Source: Dryas octopetala
Taxonomy: Eukaryota; Streptophyta; Magnoliopsida; Rosales; Rosaceae
NCBI GenBank assembly: GCA_963921425.1
Contig: OY992832.1
Location: forward strand, 11,531,249-11,595,248
Length of the DNA stretch: 64,000 nucleotides
Direction of reading: 5' to 3'
Below are positions 12,308-27,163 of the stretch, piece by piece (position 1 is the stretch's first letter; each line of letters opens with the position of its first letter). The position numbers and the translations under genes were made by a program. The notes under the pieces were generated by a model that was not told where the DNA came from, ran no database searches, and saw nothing but the letters and a program-made list of their open reading frames with translations.

Positions 12308-12520
12308 GGTTTTTTTTTTTTTTTTTTTTTTTTAAGGAAAGGCAGTGTGTCTTGCTCATTCAATAGCTTAGGTTTCAACTACACAGATACATCACGAGTG
12401 AGGATTAAGTAAGCCAGAGAAACTTCTCCTCCATCCACAGTTCCACACCATTACAGTGTTACAATCCAAAACAAATCGGGCTAAACGATGAGCCACCTTA
12501 TTAAGCTTATAATGGGAAGA
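12308..12520 (-). mobile_element. 5'-truncated LINE remnant (RNase H C-terminus plus poly(A))
   Basis: Read on the minus strand, the sequence from about 12507 to the TGA at 12394-12392 gives LNKVAHRLARFVLDC followed by a short tail. VAHRLAR is the characteristic C-terminal end of the RNase H-like domain of plant non-LTR retrotransposons. It is followed by a short 3' segment and a run of about 26 T on the plus strand (12308-12333), the poly(A) tail of a minus-strand insertion. Nothing recognisable remains upstream, so this is a dead, heavily 5'-truncated copy. Confidence 0.7.
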
Positions 12521-15350
12521 AATAAACTAAAAAGACAACATCAAAATTTTATTACAAGTTTGAGTATAACTTATCTGTTCTTGTCCTTGTGATAGAAACA
12601 TGTGGTATCACATTATGAGAGAGATAAAGGAAGGATGTCACATATTCCTATCACAGAGAAGTTCTTCTCTACAGGTTCTAGAACTCACTTACTCACATGT
12701 CTTTTTGGATACAACTTTAGAATGAGCAATGAGCACCGAAAACAAAACAATAGTAGAGAAGAGAATCCTCTTTCACTTTTGTTTTAACTTGCACACCAAC
12801 TCTTATGCAAAAGACAACTTGCAATTTTTTATTTTTGTTTTTTTCAAATTTAAGTTTATCTTTTGGCAACCCACCTCACCTATCCTTTTCTTTTTTACAA
12901 CAGTGAAAACCCAAAAAGGAATCTGCCTCGTACTATGTGTGTGTCACAAGAATCGAACTTCTTTTCAAGGGATTCATCGTAATATACTAATATAGTAATA
13001 TCTAGTAAAAAATATTTTGTGGGTTGTTTAGCTTTTTTCTATAAGTTGTACTAAAAGGAAATATAAAAAAGAAGCTATGAAAAGTTGGTAAGGTAGTTGA
13101 TGATTTCATGATTACGTAGACATACATGCTTACCCCACATATAGGCACATTTTCTATACGTAATTTTAGACGGTTCACTTAATGATGTTTTCTATTTTAT
13201 TTTATTTTATTTTATTTTTAAGAAGGGGGAGTAGATGATTTTGAGTCTATTTTGTTATCAAACTATATTGAAGGATTTTCTCAAAAAAAAAAAAAAAAAA
13301 AAAACATTGAAGGACGATTGGAGATCCAAACTTAGGCTCTCGGATGTAGGAGTAAATGTTATTATCCACAACACCCCCAAATCCTCATGAGAAGTTTGGA
13401 CCTTTGATGATAGTTAAGACCTATCTCTAGTGTCGGTCTATAACATGTAATACTAAAGATAATTAACTTGGCTTGCATGCATATTAATTTTAACTTCTAG
13501 GGATTGAAAAAACAAAAAAAAGCTAATAAAATTTTTAATTAATAAACTTGCTATGTGCTGTAGAAAATTATGATTCTTAATCACATCTTAATTTTATAAT
13601 TGTCTAAATGCTAATTACATGTATTTTGTGCCTAAACCATAAAATTTTGTGGGATTTGTAGTGCCGCAATAGGTCAAGATGCATGAAAATTAACAATGGA
13701 ATTTGGGTAAACCTATCCATGAATTGTGACCTCTTGGCTTATTGATAAAGGCATCACATTTTCTTAACTATACTATTGATTAATAGAGACAAGGATTTGC
13801 TCATATAGTACGTACGTGTTAATATCTTTTTATTATATAGTCACTCTCCATTAATCTAAAATGGATGTTGCCTATGATCACTATTTCAAATCTAGCTATT
13901 AATTGAATTGCACTATAAACACCCAATTTATAGGAATCAAATCATCCATGACAATAAGAAAATTAGGACAAAAAATAAAAATAAAGGAATCAAATATGCC
14001 AAGACAATTCAAGCTCATTATAATCTGTATCTAATCTAACTGAGGTTAAAAAAAATAATAAGAAGAAGAAGAAAAGCCCTTGAATCACTACTTTATGATG
14101 ACAAAAATTACTTCATAATTCTTTCCTTGAAATCCAGCATAAATTGAGCATAAGCTTTGATGGATCGATATATACATACACTTAAATCCAAGCATGCAGC
14201 TTCTGCTTATTTGTAATTTGTGGGTGTTTCTATTTCTCCTTCTACAAGGAACCTTGGTTTTTCCAATGTGCCTAGTGCCTACAGCCTACCTTGGGATCTT
14301 GAGCACTAGGGGATGGCCTTCTTTGGACTACACAAAATGGCCTTAAATATGTATGTACAAATTGAAAAGGATTATAAATTTATAAGTACTTGAATATAAT
14401 ACACATGCAAAAATAAAAAAATAAACAGAGGATATATATATATGTGTAACTCAAATGATTTTTTCCTTTTCTGTATGTATTTATTTTAGGTGAAAATGAG
14501 GTCGAAGGAGAAATGGGAGGTTGGAAGTCTGACTTTTTGGTAGTAAATACTCTTGAAACTATAAGCCCCACTATTTTGGTATTAGTTACTTCAAATATAT
14601 TGTATTGGATCATTCCATCTAAATGAGCCATAAATTACACGTGAAACCAGCAGATATATGAATATCACATAATTACACTGTTTTGGTATTTAGTTAATAT
14701 GGAGATCACATAATTATCACCAAATAATTCCAAACCAAACTGTCATTATAACTAAAGTAATCAATATTCACCCATGACACTGTTTTGGTATTTACTTACT
14801 TCAAAAGAAAAAAAAATTTATATGTTTAGTAGGTGGTTAAAGTCCAATCCAACATGTAATCCGTCTAGATCGATTAATTTAATTTATTTGGTTTTAATGA
14901 TTTTGAAAAATTAGATTGGATCTCTAAATTTTAAAAAGTCAGCCATGCTTGGATATCTACATAATGAATTTGAAAATGGTAAACAATCTATAATCTTTTG
15001 TTATTTAATTTCAATATTATAGAAAAATAGATAATCTAGTTTAATTCAATTTAATTGAGATTGGATTGGAGTAAATTAAATTGTATTACATTAGAAACTC
15101 TACAATCCAATCAAACTCACATTGGAATTTGGTTTGAGTTTATTAAAATTTGATCAACCGATGAAAAATAAGAGAAAAATCTTGGGTAAGTAAAAGAGAC
15201 ATGGTATTTGAAAGAATTACGAATAGGGCCACTAAGGTACACCAGCAGTACCAGCCCCAGTGGGTCTCCGTACACACTGTTTGAGCGAGTAATTGGATAA
15301 AATTTAAAATTCCAAATATTTTGGTGGATAAAATCATAAAACAAACCACC
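12521..15350. other. Gene-poor AT-rich spacer
   Basis: No supported gene. Contents noted: an (A)n insertion of about 30 bp at 13276-13305 flanked by ATTGAAGGA on both sides, a TTTTA tandem at 13198-13217, and three dispersed copies of ACTNTTTTGGTATT near 14570, 14680 and 14785. The right end should contain the promoter of the MAP kinase gene. Confidence 0.4.
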
Positions 15351-15390
15351 AATTAATCATCAAATTAATCAAAGAAGACGACGACCAAAC

Positions 15391-15802
15391 TCTCTCTCTC
15401 TCTCTCTTCCTTTTCTTTGAATTCCCTTCTCTCACTTCTCTTTGATCCGAGACCACCCCCCACTGGATCTCTCGTAAGGCTTCCGATTTCAAACTTTGGA
15501 GAATCCTAGGGTTCGGTTTTCGATTTCAATCCGTGTTGAAATTTGTGAATTTGGGGTTGGTTCGTGAGTGGATCTGGGAAATTGGGAATTTATAGAGGGG
15601 GTGTGTGTGGATTTGGATGAGAGAGGAGGTTGGTGGTGTATGCGTTAGAAGGGACTCTGGGCTCGTCATTCGGAGTAGGTCTCGCTGGGGCGAATGTGGA
15701 TAGCTTAGTCTTCTTCTTCTTCATCTAAAGCTTCTATCTTTATACGTCGTCGTTTTCTTTTGAGTTCGAGTTTTGTTCAATTACTAGAAGAGCAAGAAGA
15801 AG
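15391..15802 (+). promoter_or_regulatory. CT-rich leader of the MAP kinase gene
   Basis: A (CT)n tract at 15391-15408 is followed by pyrimidine-rich, GC-richer sequence running to the ATG at 15803. This is the usual look of a plant 5' leader near the transcription start. The exact start and any leader intron cannot be fixed from sequence alone. Confidence 0.4.
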
Positions 15803-19987
<4,185 letters not shown>

Positions 19988-20470
19988 GTGGCTTAAAGTG
20001 GGATTCAAGAGGGGTGAGAGTCCATGTTGAGAATTGAGTAGGGAGTGGTTGTACCATTCACTGTTCTTTTCTTCTTTTTCCAATTTATGCCCTTTGTAAT
20101 TATATGTATTGAATATTAATAAAAAATAAGTTTTCTTTTTTAAATTTTCTAGAGCTTTTCTTATTGACTGGTAGATAAGACACGTTCCACGTATTACCAA
20201 TCTAGCCTTTCCCATATCAAGCTCCCAAGTTTTTGCATCTAAAATCCAACCTTGACTCCTATTGCAATAAGGATCATACAAACTGTATGGCCCATCAAGG
20301 TGCTTAGCACTGCCTGGAGAGGGGTTAGCTTTGTCTGTTCATGAGGACCATATCAACTAATCCCGTCAGTCATGGTAATTAATGGAATAAGTATACATCA
20401 ACTTATACAAATTATGATTATAGATAATTGAGACATTTGCCGGCGCTGTTTTGGGCATATTCATTATATA

Positions 20471-21786
20471 TTACGTACCAGCAATTCCCGGCTCACAATT
20501 GGAGTAGTTTTCTAAGGCTCGATCACCATGCTTAATCTTGAGTTCATCAAGAAAAGATTTTCCTTGGAGCTTTCGTGAAAAGATGGCCTTGACGTATTCT
20601 TGAACTCCCATTCTTGTATATGCTGCAGGTGTTTGTTCAGTGACCAAGCTAGACGCTGGGCCAATTTCAGCATCAAATCTCGGGTTGTAAAATGTGGCGA
20701 TTGAGAGTCTTTCTTTCACAGAGTTTACAGTCGCACGATGCTCAATGCTACGATAACTCCCATTTGTTTGAATCTACCATAGCAAAAACATGCACGTACA
20801 TTAAGTGGCAATGAATAAATTATTACGAATCGAGCTTAATTGGTTTGAAATTTGCTGACCATATCTCTTGCAGAGATATGATTAGCAATAATGTGTGAAG
20901 ATTTGTACTTCACATTCAAATACAATTTGGTACCAAAGACGTTTGAGTAATGTATAGATATAGTTAATATATAGTGATTACCTCTAAAATGTCTCCAATG
21001 TTGACAATAAATGCATGGGGTAGTGGCTTAACAGGAACCCAATTCCCATCTTTCTTTACTTGGAGACCTTCCATTTCATTGAGTTGTAGGAGGATGGTGA
21101 GACCTACAGAATCCGAATGAGGGGTAAGACCTATGACTTTTTCCGGCTCAGGACATGGAGGATAATAGTTCATCCTCATCGATTGTATTCCATCTTCATA
21201 TATCTTGCTCACTTCCTTGCCTTCCATTTTCAAAGCACTTTCCATTTGGGATAGGATCACCATGGCTAGGGTTTTCAGTTTCAATGAGTAAATTTCCAAG
21301 GTTTCTCTACATATATATTTAAGAAAACAAGAAGTAAGTTTGTGAAAAACAATGGCCTATATCATGCACATAATTCATGCCACATGCATAGAGTGGTGGA
21401 GGTATTGGTTGGCTAGGCCGAACTATAGCAAGCCTATTCTATTGGCTGGATGTAGTTCGGCCTAGCCCCCATTAATCCTATGACCCTGCACTACATGCAC
21501 ATGTATATGGGAATGAAAGAGAGAAATAATTAAGCCAAGTGTCTAATAAAGGTATAAATACTCATTGGGTATTTCCATCTAATTTTTTTAAGATATATAG
21601 ATATTCAATATAGTATCAGAGTCACCGAATATAGGTTGGTCTTAACTCTTAATAGAGACCACACACTAATTCACACGTGTATATAAGACCACTTAAAAGA
21701 AGAGTACTCTCACGCGAGGGAGAGTGTTCTACATAAATACACATGCCTCTCCACAGTTGAACTTTTAGAATAAATATTTATATTTA

Positions 21787-21849
<63 letters not shown>

Positions 21850-22926
21850 ACCTGAAAGGAGAAGGGAGCTTTGGGAATAAGTGAGGCTTCCTCATAAGGA
21901 CAGGAAGGGTGGTGATGAAGAAAAGGTCAGCCCAATCAAGTTTTTGGTCTTCAGAAACTACAAAGGCTTGTCCAAAACCTTCCACGTCTCCCGAGTGTTG
22001 CCAAAACATTTTCTTCTCTTCCATGGGGAGGTTGAAGAAGTCTTGAGTTTCTGTCTTTATTTTCTCTATTAAGGAAGAGCTCACGCCATGATTCACCAAC
22101 TGCAACATATATAATAGTGTACGTAAGTTGCAACATATGTATTAGTAATAAAAATAAGATTTTTTCTTAAGGCCAAATCATAAATATTAGAGTGATAATA
22201 AGGAGAGAGGCTGAAAAAATGTCAAGCCAGATTTATCACAGTATTATTATTTTTCTCATCAACTATACACACCATATTATTGCATTTAAAAAACAAACCC
22301 CGTGGATTTTTTTTTTTTTTCAATTCTATCTAAGGTTAATATATTATGATCTGCTCTGAGTAAAGATCCATCCGCCTAATTAATTTGGATTTCATATATC
22401 TCGATCTCTTGTTCTTCAATTTAAATCTATGATCACTTATATATATATAGTTCTCCTGAGATATATAAAAATACTCTAAAACTAATTGATTAGCAAATTA
22501 ATACGAAATTAATTAGATTTTTGAACCTACCATATGATGTAATCTTATAATCCGAATAGTTCATATATAAATATGTAGACAAGAAACAATAATTAATAAT
22601 TGAAAATTTTAAGTATGAAATGAAAGGTGCACCTGGAAGAAACCCCAGTGTTTGCAAGCCAAGTGGAGCCTAGCTAATTCAGAATCATGATAAAGATCAT
22701 CAGAATTCATGTTTGATTGATCTTGGGAAAGCAATTTCTTCAAGTCGATGAATGGTATTTGATCAGAATCAACAATCACTTGGTGTTGATCATGAGGCTG
22801 AACATCATGTATGTATCTGGGTGGGATGGTGATTATGGGCTTCTTGGCCAATTCTTGAACACAAGGCACAAGCTGAGAACCACCGTACCTGATGCTGCTG
22901 CTGCTCATCATTTCTTTTTCTTCCAT
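20471..22926 (-). CDS. 2-oxoglutarate/Fe(II)-dependent dioxygenase, SRG1-like
   Basis: A soluble oxygenase using 2-oxoglutarate, O2 and Fe(II) to oxidise a small molecule; the substrate cannot be told from sequence. Exons in order of transcription: 22926-22633, 22099-21852, 21306-20982, 20773-20471; 389 residues. The N-terminal DIOX_N region contains [10 protein letters not shown] and [15 protein letters not shown]. The catalytic domain has [15 protein letters not shown], the iron ligands His and Asp in [13 protein letters not shown], the third ligand His in [10 protein letters not shown], and RLS binding 2-oxoglutarate. Start: an upstream in-frame GTG at 22932 is not needed; ATG 22926 gives MEEKEMM. 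Closest family by eye is the SRG1/codeinone-demethylase-like DOXC clade. Intron 2 begins directly with a (CT)n tract on the coding strand (21799-21846). Confidence 0.92.
21799..21846. repeat. (GA)n microsatellite beside a splice donor
   Basis: About 24 GA dinucleotides on the plus strand. On the transcribed strand this is (CT)n starting a few bases after the donor of dioxygenase intron 2 (GT at 21851-21850). Confidence 0.9.
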
Positions 22927-22932
22927 ATCCAC

Positions 22933-23760
22933 CCTTTGCCTTTGCTTTTGATGAGCTAGCTCATCTAGGTGTACTTAATTAATTTTAATGTTGAAAGACT
23001 CAAGAGTACTCCTCTCTCTTAAATCTTAATTAGTAATGATTCACAACTACCTCCTATATGTATTTCAAAGAAATATACGTACGCATGTGTGTCATCTGCT
23101 TTGTCTTCTTTCTTTCTTTCTCCCTTTCGTTGTTTTTGTTGTTTTTTTATTAAGGTGTATGCACTTCTCCTTGCTTTCACTTTCTATAGTGGCACTAGAC
23201 ATGGACATTGGACCAACACTTGATTAATTAATTAGCTAGAATGCACTATACTAAAGTCTTTTTAATAAAATATTTATGTTAAGTAGGATTTTAATTAGGC
23301 TCATTAATTTATAACCCCTCAATTTTTAGACTTCTAATCACCCGTAATTTCTCTTCTTAATTTATTTTCATCCCCTAGCATATATATATATATATATATA
23401 TTATTTTCAGGCCTCTGATGCCGATGAGACGGTTAAATATGTAAATTACAACACAATATAGAGATCGATCATGCATGATAGTCATAACATAATAGTTGGG
23501 GGCCTTGGGGCCAAGAAAAGAGACTAAGATAATATTTATAACTTAATGTATGATTTCTTTATAATGATAAAATAATACAAATTAATTAATCACAGCTTCA
23601 ACATACAACATAATTAGTTGCAACAGTTTTATTGTACGTAAGAGAAGAGGTATAGAACTCTCTAGTACTCATCTTATTGATGAGCTAGCCTAGCCAAAAG
23701 CTAGAAGAGGATGAGCTAGCTAGCTCCATTATTAAACTTAAAAGACTATAAATAAAACAA
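22933..23760. other. Spacer between dioxygenase and Kunitz genes
   Basis: AT-rich DNA holding the minus-strand dioxygenase promoter (left part) and the 3' region of the Kunitz gene (right part). A (TA)n tract lies at 23382-23402. No supported gene. Confidence 0.4.
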
Positions 23761-23800
23761 TTAATGCAAACACGTACAAGACCCTTTTTCCCATATGTAT

Positions 23801-24433
23801 TTAAGCCCTCTCAAACACAACAGGAAGCACAGAACCATCCAAAGCCAGCAACCTCTTCCCATTCTCAACCAAAGCCCCAACTGAGCCACAATTGAACTTA
23901 CAAATGTTGCACAGTTCAGTAGGACACCATTGCAGATTGTAAACACCCTCCAAATCTGCCTCTTTATTGATCCTGAAGTAGTTACTTGCACGAATGCGGT
24001 CATTGTCTTCTTCAGTGACATTCACTTCTCCAGTGACGATCAATCTCCTCTGGGTCTGTGGGTCAGTCTCACCCAACTTCCATGCAGTCGACTGCACACA
24101 GATTGTGGAGGCAGAGAATGTGATTTTCTGGTCCCGACTCTCCCTCACCACTGTCTCGCCTTCAGCGAAAGGTGAGAAAGTTACAGGGAAGCCTTCGGGG
24201 CCCGAGACGTTTTCTTGGCCAACATAGAGCGGGCATGACCCGTTTCTGTCGATCAAAGTGAAACGACCGCCGTTGTCAGTAATGGCGGGCTGGATGTAGT
24301 AGTCTACACCACTTTGAAGAGCCTGCCCGGAAGTGTCGAGAATTGGTGATTGTTGGGCTAGGGTGGCTGGTATGGCCATGGCTACCCATATGCACAAGCT
24401 TAGGCTTCCAATCAACTTCATGGACTTCATCAT
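23801..24433 (-). CDS. Kunitz-type (STI) protease inhibitor, miraculin-like
   Basis: A secreted beta-trefoil protein of the soybean trypsin inhibitor (Kunitz) family, usually defensive or seed/fruit storage related. Intronless, 210 residues, as is usual for the family. Residues 1-26 are a clear signal peptide (hydrophobic LIGSLSLCIWVAMAIPATLA). The mature start SPILDTSGQALQSGVDYYI is the Kunitz signature. Six cysteines at 67, 112, 170, 175, 178 and 182 fit the three-disulfide miraculin-like arrangement. N-glycosylation sequons are at N64, N75 and N138. The segment where trypsin inhibitors carry the basic P1 residue (after Cys67, VGQENVSGPEGFPV) lacks Arg or Lys, so trypsin inhibition is doubtful. 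Start: two adjacent ATG codons (24433 and 24430); the first is used. A TATA box lies about 105 bp upstream. Confidence 0.95.
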   Translation of the reverse strand: MMKSMKLIGSLSLCIWVAMAIPATLAQQSPILDTSGQALQSGVDYYIQPAITDNGGRFTLIDRNGSCPLYVGQENVSGPEGFPVTFSPFAEGETVVRESRDQKITFSASTICVQSTAWKLGETDPQTQRRLIVTGEVNVTEEDNDRIRASNYFRINKEADLEGVYNLQWCPTELCNICKFNCGSVGALVENGKRLLALDGSVLPVVFERA

Positions 24434-24536
24434 TTTCAGTGTACGATTAAGTTGCTAAGAAAAAATGTATGTATTGCTGGGTTTTGAGATGTATGTATGA
24501 ACGTGTGTGTAATTTGTTAAGGCATGCCACGAGAAG

Positions 24537-24545
24537 TATTTATAG
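24537..24545 (-). promoter_or_regulatory. TATA box of the Kunitz inhibitor gene
   Basis: CTATAAATA on the minus strand, about 104 bp upstream of the ATG at 24433. This spacing would give a short 5' leader of about 70-75 bases, which fits a compact intronless gene. Confidence 0.65.
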
Positions 24546-24670
24546 AGATGTGTGGAGAGTGTTGAGGACAGGTATGGTAGCATCAAAGTCAGCACGTCTC
24601 ATCCATTAGAGCATTTATAATTTACTTGTACCACATGTGCATGTACCCTGGACTTTAAAACCCTTAATTA

Positions 24671-25301
24671 GAGCATGCATATGTAGATTGCTAAAGTCAA
24701 AAAGAAGACTAAAAAAGCTAAGATTTAGCTATTGGCTTTAGTCAAATGGTGCCTTGTTAATTCCTAAAAGGCTAAAGGTAATTTATTTAATTTATTAAGA
24801 GTATTCATATATATTCTTATAAATTAATATAGTTTAATAATTATATTATTGTAATTATTTTAATGAAATTTTTAATATGAGTATAATATTGAATATATTT
24901 AAATATTATTATTTTAATACACACATTAAGATTTGTGTATGACTATGAGTATTAAAATTTGTGTATTAATATGGGTATTAAAATTAATAGGTATAAATTT
25001 TAGCAACAGGTGTCACGCACCCATTAGTGCTGCTGGACGAGACAGCTGCATTTGTTTTCTCCAATAAGGCGTTGATACATGGACTCCACTAACTTTACAT
25101 CAACTATTTTAATTTCTCTTTTATGAGCTCCATTTCTCTTGATAAAGCAAAGGTAATAGCAAGATTTTAGGCCAAATTTAGCCTAAAATCTTGCCAAGGC
25201 AAGAATTGCTTTGATTTTGGCCTAGCAATGTAGAGATTATTTTAAATTTTGGACTAAATCTTGCCTTTAGTCTTGCATTTAGCCTAGCAATGTACATGCT
25301 G
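24671..25301. mobile_element. Inverted-repeat element (MITE-like)
   Basis: The left end (GAGCATGCATATGTAGATTG, continuing CTAAAG) and the right end read on the other strand (CAGCATGTACATTGCTAGGC) match. Near the right end a second, internal palindrome (about 25150-25300) pairs TAGCAAGATTTTAGGC with GCCTAAAATCTTGCCA. No coding capacity. Confidence 0.55.
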
Positions 25302-26550
25302 TAGAAAGCTGGACATATTTGGTTGCTGCATACATATCACTATGTTAATTTGTAGTTTGAAAGACGAAATGCATGCATTAATTAATTAATCAAGACGTTG
25401 AACTACTGAACAAGAAAGAATATGTCAAAAGACTAGAGATGTACACAGATATGGATAGTCATTTGGAATTGGATGAGTATGTAAATTCACACGTGGGCGG
25501 TGGGCCACTTTATTTGAATCTATCAAACATATAACGTATGGCTTCAGCAGGAAAAATTAATGTCATAATTATCTATTATGTAGAACTAACAAACAGAAAT
25601 CATTATAATTATCATCAGAACTTGAATTCAAAGCTTTTTTGTTACTTGTTAGTCGTAATTTGTTATAAGTAGTTTTTGTTTGCTTAAACTTGGCTATGAG
25701 TCTATGACTATGAGTTTCCCATGTGTGAACCTTATAAAAGCCACCATGGCCAAAGTAGAGCTACGTACCCTGACCACCTTCTTCATAAGTCATAACCAAG
25801 GAATAAAATTTCGGGTTTCGAGGAAATTTCGATGGAAATTTCGATGGAAATTTCGACGAAAATTTCGAAGATTTTTAAATTTCGACAAAAATTCGACGGA
25901 AATGATGGAAATTATTATCAAAATACGGAAATTTTGAATGAAACTTCACAATATGTTTATTTAACATATTATCTACTACATTGATAAAAAACATTGAAAA
26001 AAATCAAATTATATGGTAGGTTTCATGTGATATGTGATGAATATAATGCGCGCTGGAGGCAAATACTATGAAATAAAATTAGTATAATGAATAAATAAAA
26101 TTGATATATTATTTATACTCTATAATATATACACTAAATTCTATATACTTTATAATCTATACTCTATATTATTTAAGATATCGTATAGAATATTAGGGTT
26201 TAGGTCCTTTAGGATATTTTTAATTATTTTTTATATAAAAAGGTATTAGAGTTTATTGGTTTAGGGTTTAAAAACAATTAAACGAAACTCCAACACGGCC
26301 AAACGAAATTTCAAATCATTTTTTTTTTCAATTGCCCAAAAACCTCAAACTAGAATATGGTATATGATATTAGGGTTTAGGTTCTTTAGAGTATTTTAAA
26401 TTATTTTTTATATTGAAATATATTAGAGTTTACAAATTTAGGGTTTAAAAACAACTACATAAAACTCCAAAAAAGCCAAATAAAAACCCAAACTATTTTA
26501 TTTTCTTTACAATTGACCAAAGGCCCCAAACTCCAATCTACCCTAAACCT

Positions 26551-26747
26551 TTTAATTTTTTTTTCTCTTTTTTTCTTCTTCTTTTTCTTTTTTTCTTTTC
26601 TTTTTTTCTTTTTTTCCTTTCTTTTTTTCCTTTCTTTTTTTCTTTTCTTTTTTTCCTTTCTTTTTTTCTTTTTTCCTTTCTTTTTTTTTTCTCCCCTTTT
26701 CTTTCTTTCCCCAATTCCCCCCGAGTCCACTGTTTTTCTTCTTCTTC
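26551..26747. repeat. Polypyrimidine (CTTTT)n low-complexity tract
   Basis: Almost pure T with spaced C on the plus strand. It runs straight into the gap and probably caused it. The long open frames on both strands here are artefacts of composition. Confidence 0.9.
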
Positions 26748-26947
26748 NNNNNNNNNNNNNNNNNNNNNNNNNNNNNNNNNNNNNNNNNNNNNNNNNNNNN
26801 NNNNNNNNNNNNNNNNNNNNNNNNNNNNNNNNNNNNNNNNNNNNNNNNNNNNNNNNNNNNNNNNNNNNNNNNNNNNNNNNNNNNNNNNNNNNNNNNNNNN
26901 NNNNNNNNNNNNNNNNNNNNNNNNNNNNNNNNNNNNNNNNNNNNNNN
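26748..26947. other. Assembly gap (200 N)
   Basis: A run of exactly 200 N, the conventional size for a gap of unknown length. It lies inside the Mutator-like element. Confidence 0.99.
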
Positions 26948-27163
26948 CCCAAGATCTCTCTCTCTCTTTCTCCGTTTCTGGTTTAACAGCGAAATTTCGC
27001 CGAAATTTCGAGATTTCGGCGAAATTTCGAAATTTCGGCGAAATTTCGGCGAAATTTTTCGAAATTTAGTCGAATCCGTGTTAAAATTTCGGAACCCCTA
27101 AAAAACGAAATTTTCGGCGAAATTTCGCCGAAAACTTCGAAATTTAAACCCTTGGTCATAACC

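Larger units (their letters stand above)
25798..27154. mobile_element. Mutator-like element with 9-bp TSD and CGAAATTTCG arrays
   Basis: The nonamer GTCATAACC occurs at 25789-25797 and again at 27155-27163, an exact 9-bp direct repeat as made by Mutator-type transposases. Just inside are inverted ends: AAGGAATAAAATTTCGGG on the left and CAAGGGTTTAAATTTCGAAG on the right (reverse complement). Both ends are packed with GAAATTTCG/CGAAATTTCG units. Internally a segment of about 165 bp is tandemly duplicated (about 26180-26345 and 26355-26530; shared ATTAGGGTTTAGG, TTAGAGTTTA, TTTAGGGTTTAAAAACAA), followed by a CTTTT-rich tract and the assembly gap. No transposase is visible; any coding part would have to be in the gap, which is given as 200 N and may not be true to size. 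Confidence 0.7.

Noticed and set aside
26455..26986. Phe-rich and Lys-rich open frames spanning the gap
   Set aside because: Low-complexity CTTTT tract read across N bases; not genes.
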